A stretch of DNA of 16,955 nucleotides from Tepidimonas sp. UBA997 (GTDB taxonomy: Bacteria > Pseudomonadota > Gammaproteobacteria > Burkholderiales > Burkholderiaceae_C): positions 2,137-19,091 of the forward strand of contig DBAZ01000015.1 in assembly GCA_002291945.1 (NCBI GenBank). Direction: 5' to 3'. Each line of letters starts with the position of its first letter. Positions within the stretch are counted from its first letter, which is position 1. The notes beneath the pieces are model-generated. The model saw only the letters and a program-made list of their open reading frames with translations, had not been told where the DNA came from and ran no database searches. Positions 15,499 through 16,955 of this stretch are shown piece after piece. The translations under genes were made by a program, and so were the position numbers.

Positions 15499-16266
15499 AT
15501 GTGCCAACTGCTCGGCCTCAATTGCGCCACTCCGACCGACGCGAACTTCAGTTTCACCGGCTTTCGGCGCCGCGGAGGCGCCACCGATCACCACGCCGAC
15601 GGCTGGGGCATTGCCTTTTTCGAAGGCAAGGGACTGCGGCTTTTTGTCGATCACGGCCGCGCGGCCGACTCCCCGATGGCCGATTTTCTGCGTCACTACC
15701 CTCTGAAAAGCACGAACATCATCGCGCATGTGCGCAAGGCGACCGAAGGTGCCGTCAGGCTGGAAAACACCCACCCGTTCACCCGCGAACTGTGGGGTCG
15801 CCATTGGGTGTTTGCTCACAACGGCGACCTCAAGCGCTATCGCCCCCACCTGCACGCGCATTTTCGGCCCGTCGGCGACACCGACAGCGAGCGCGCCTTT
15901 TGCTGGCTGATGCAGGAACTGGCCAAATCGCATGCGGATGTGCCCAGCGTGGCCGAACTCACCCTGACCTTGCAGGAACTGGTGCCCCAGATACGAGCCC
16001 ATGGCACCTTCAATTGCCTGCTCTCCAACGGGCAGGCGCTGTGGGCGCACTGCAGCACGCAACTGCACTATCTGGTACGGCAGCACCCGTTTGCCCAGGC
16101 CACCCTGACCGATGAGGACTGGAGCATCAACTTTGCCGAAGTCAACCAGCCTGGCGATCGTGCCGCCGTGATCGTGACCGCCCCGCTGACGCGCAACGAA
16201 ATCTGGACCCCGTTTGCACCCGGCGAGCTGAAGGTGTTCGTGGACGGCCTGCCCGTGCACGCCTGA
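15499..16266 (+). CDS. yafJ: YafJ-type class II glutamine amidotransferase
   Basis: This 255-residue protein has the same length and overall pattern as E. coli YafJ. After Met removal, C2 would be the N-terminal nucleophile (MCQLLGLN) of the Ntn-hydrolase glutaminase fold. Other visible family blocks are HADGWGIAFFEGKG (32-45), AHVRKAT (76-82), ENTHPFTRELWGR (89-101), HNGDL (107-111) and GDTDSE (126-131). Members release ammonia from glutamine or hydrolyse related gamma-glutamyl compounds; the in vivo substrate of this one is not established. No clear ribosome-binding site precedes the ATG, and only 31-40 bp separate it from divergent pyrF. The stop overlaps an ATG leading into a decayed transporter fragment. 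Confidence 0.9.
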   Translation: MCQLLGLNCATPTDANFSFTGFRRRGGATDHHADGWGIAFFEGKGLRLFVDHGRAADSPMADFLRHYPLKSTNIIAHVRKATEGAVRLENTHPFTRELWGRHWVFAHNGDLKRYRPHLHAHFRPVGDTDSERAFCWLMQELAKSHADVPSVAELTLTLQELVPQIRAHGTFNCLLSNGQALWAHCSTQLHYLVRQHPFAQATLTDEDWSINFAEVNQPGDRAAVIVTAPLTRNEIWTPFAPGELKVFVDGLPVHA

Positions 16267-16280
16267 TGCCGAGCCGATCT

Positions 16281-16462
16281 TCGCTCACCTTGTTGCTGTG
16301 TCTGGCGGTGTCGTGAGCCTTCATGCTGCCGGTGGCCACGCCACCGAGTGCCATCGTGTTGTGGATTCCGGCCACAGCCGCGAGATGCTCAAACAAGGCG
16401 CAGCCGTGCGTGCCGTGGTGGCGCTTCGGATCAGCGGCTGGGTGTGGTGGGCCGCCGCATGA
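16281..16462 (+). pseudogene. Decayed C-terminal fragment of an SLC13/DASS sodium-dicarboxylate symporter
   Basis: Frame one reads LTLLLCLAVS, then a TGA (16314-16316), then AFMLPVATPPSAIV (16317-16358). This is the highly conserved SLC13 (CitT/NaDC/DASS) signature usually read as SxAFMLPVATPPNAIVFGSG. After a net two-base insertion the match continues in another frame as SGHSREMLKQGAAVRAV and a hydrophobic end stopping at 16460-16462. The order and spacing fit the last helices of the symporter. The rest of the gene is missing: the fragment starts directly after the amidotransferase stop. The TGA probably replaced a TGC cysteine codon, common at that place. The last 32 bp overlap the 3' end of the VanZ gene on the other strand. 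The family call is firm for the motif; the fragment borders are approximate. Confidence 0.72.
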
Positions 16463-16808
16463 ACGCCAACAACCACCCCAGCGCCATCCCCACGGCGTTG
16501 GCCAGCAGGTCCTGCCAGTCGCCCTGCCGCCAGCCGGTGGCGTTTTGCGCCAGTTCGATCAAGGCCCCAAGCAGCAACAGCCCCAGCAGGACGACGCCTG
16601 CCCGCCCGGGGTAGGCCCACAGACCCAGCACGGCCAGCACCGCAAAGCCCAAAGCATGCTGGGCCTTGTCCCAAATGCTTGCCACCTGCTCGGGCAGATA
16701 AGCAACCGGCAGCAGCGACACCACCACCACCGCCAGCACCAGCGTCCAGAACCCGAGGCGCCAGTACCAGCGCGGCACCCATTCCAGCAGACCGGCCAGC
16801 GTGCGCAC
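16431..16808 (-). CDS. VanZ-like family membrane protein
   Basis: This 125-residue integral membrane protein has about four helices (roughly 17-35, 52-68, 70-88, 102-116). The VanZ-like pattern is present: DKAQHALGF (D47, K48, H51, F55), the ALIELAQ segment (E85, Q88) and GDWQDLLANAVGMALG (D97, D100, N104). The function of chromosomal VanZ-like proteins is unknown; the name comes from a teicoplanin-resistance accessory protein and does not imply resistance here. The start is GTG at 16808, one base after the gshB stop, with GGGGGC upstream, so it is probably coupled to gshB. Its 3' end overlaps the symporter remnant. Confidence 0.85.
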   Translation of the reverse strand: MRTLAGLLEWVPRWYWRLGFWTLVLAVVVVSLLPVAYLPEQVASIWDKAQHALGFAVLAVLGLWAYPGRAGVVLLGLLLLGALIELAQNATGWRQGDWQDLLANAVGMALGWLLAFMRRPTTPSR

Positions 16809-16809
16809 G

Positions 16810-16955
16810 TCAGCCCCCGGCCGTCAGGGTCCGCTGCAGCGCATCGACAAACATTGCCGACACATCAAAACCCGTCTGCTGATGAATTTCCTGAAAGCAG
16901 GTCGGGCTGGTGACGTTGATTTCGGTCACGAGGTCGCCGATCACGTCCAGGCCCA
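16810..16955 (-). CDS. gshB: Glutathione synthetase, C-terminal fragment (cut by window edge)
   Basis: The last 47 codons are present and read GLDVIGDLVTEINVTSPTCF followed by QEIHQQTGFDVSAMFVDAL and a short tail. This is the C-terminal end of the ATP-grasp domain of bacterial GshB, which joins glycine to gamma-glutamylcysteine to form glutathione. EINVTSPT contains the Asn of the metal/ATP site and the glycine-substrate region. The VanZ-like gene follows after one base on the same strand. Confidence 0.92.
   Translation of the reverse strand, partial: GLDVIGDLVTEINVTSPTCFQEIHQQTGFDVSAMFVDALQRTLTAGG

Noticed and set aside
15463..15500. TTAACA ... TACAAT as a full pyrF promoter
   Set aside because: The two elements are separated by only 12 bp, too close for a sigma70 promoter.
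14353..16260. A 635-codon open frame on the minus strand through pyrF and antisense to yafJ
   Set aside because: It overlaps two well-recognised genes in other frames, has no family features and an Arg/Pro/Ala-rich translation typical of shadow frames in high-GC DNA.
16142..16396. Minus-strand frame containing GIHNTMALGGVATGSMKA
   Set aside because: It resembles 'hypothetical proteins' that I believe are antisense reads of SLC13 genes; the sense strand carries the SLC13 signature, so the frame is a shadow of the remnant.

Overview
The window is a stretch of high-GC chromosomal DNA (GC-rich third codon positions nearly throughout). The gene content and protein sequences point to a betaproteobacterium of the order Burkholderiales, probably close to the Comamonadaceae or the Rubrivivax/Leptothrix group. 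The pointers are a lnt-corC pair, the short 'type 2' ArgC, the PyrF family of this lineage, sucCD, gshB, and a PP2C-FHA-CHASE2 cyclase cluster. This assignment is an inference from recognised families; no database was searched. No rRNA, tRNA, CRISPR array, insertion sequence or prophage was seen.

Left part (1-7816), mainly housekeeping genes. On the minus strand are the 5' end of lnt, corC and a GNAT acetyltransferase. The acetyltransferase has a clear sigma70-type promoter whose spacer contains a perfect 12-bp palindrome. On the plus strand, fadD (long-chain acyl-CoA synthetase) is followed at 20 bp by an MBL-fold hydrolase, which converges with argC (minus) with four bases between the stop codons. 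Then comes the sucC-sucD operon (succinyl-CoA synthetase, TCA cycle), closed by a strong intrinsic terminator.

Middle part (7864-14346), a signalling island. On the plus strand are a PP2C protein phosphatase, a double-FHA protein that overlaps its end, and, after a 199-bp gap, a CHASE2 membrane adenylate cyclase. Facing them on the minus strand are a secreted FecR-domain protein and a GAF-HD-GYP protein whose phosphodiesterase domain carries an insertion of about 100 residues. The set combines Ser/Thr dephosphorylation, phosphothreonine reading, cAMP synthesis, c-di-GMP degradation and a periplasmic FecR module. The cognate Ser/Thr kinase is not in the window. This is the least understood and most interesting part.

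Right part (14418-16955). pyrF (minus) and a YafJ-type class II glutamine amidotransferase (plus) are arranged head to head with about 40 bp between start codons. Directly after the amidotransferase lies a decayed C-terminal fragment of an SLC13/DASS sodium-dicarboxylate symporter (one nonsense codon, one frameshift). It abuts a VanZ-like membrane protein and the 3' end of gshB, both on the minus strand. Most remaining intergenic gaps are short (31-260 bp). Those that hold something (promoter, inverted repeats, short tandem repeat, possible small ORF) are listed.
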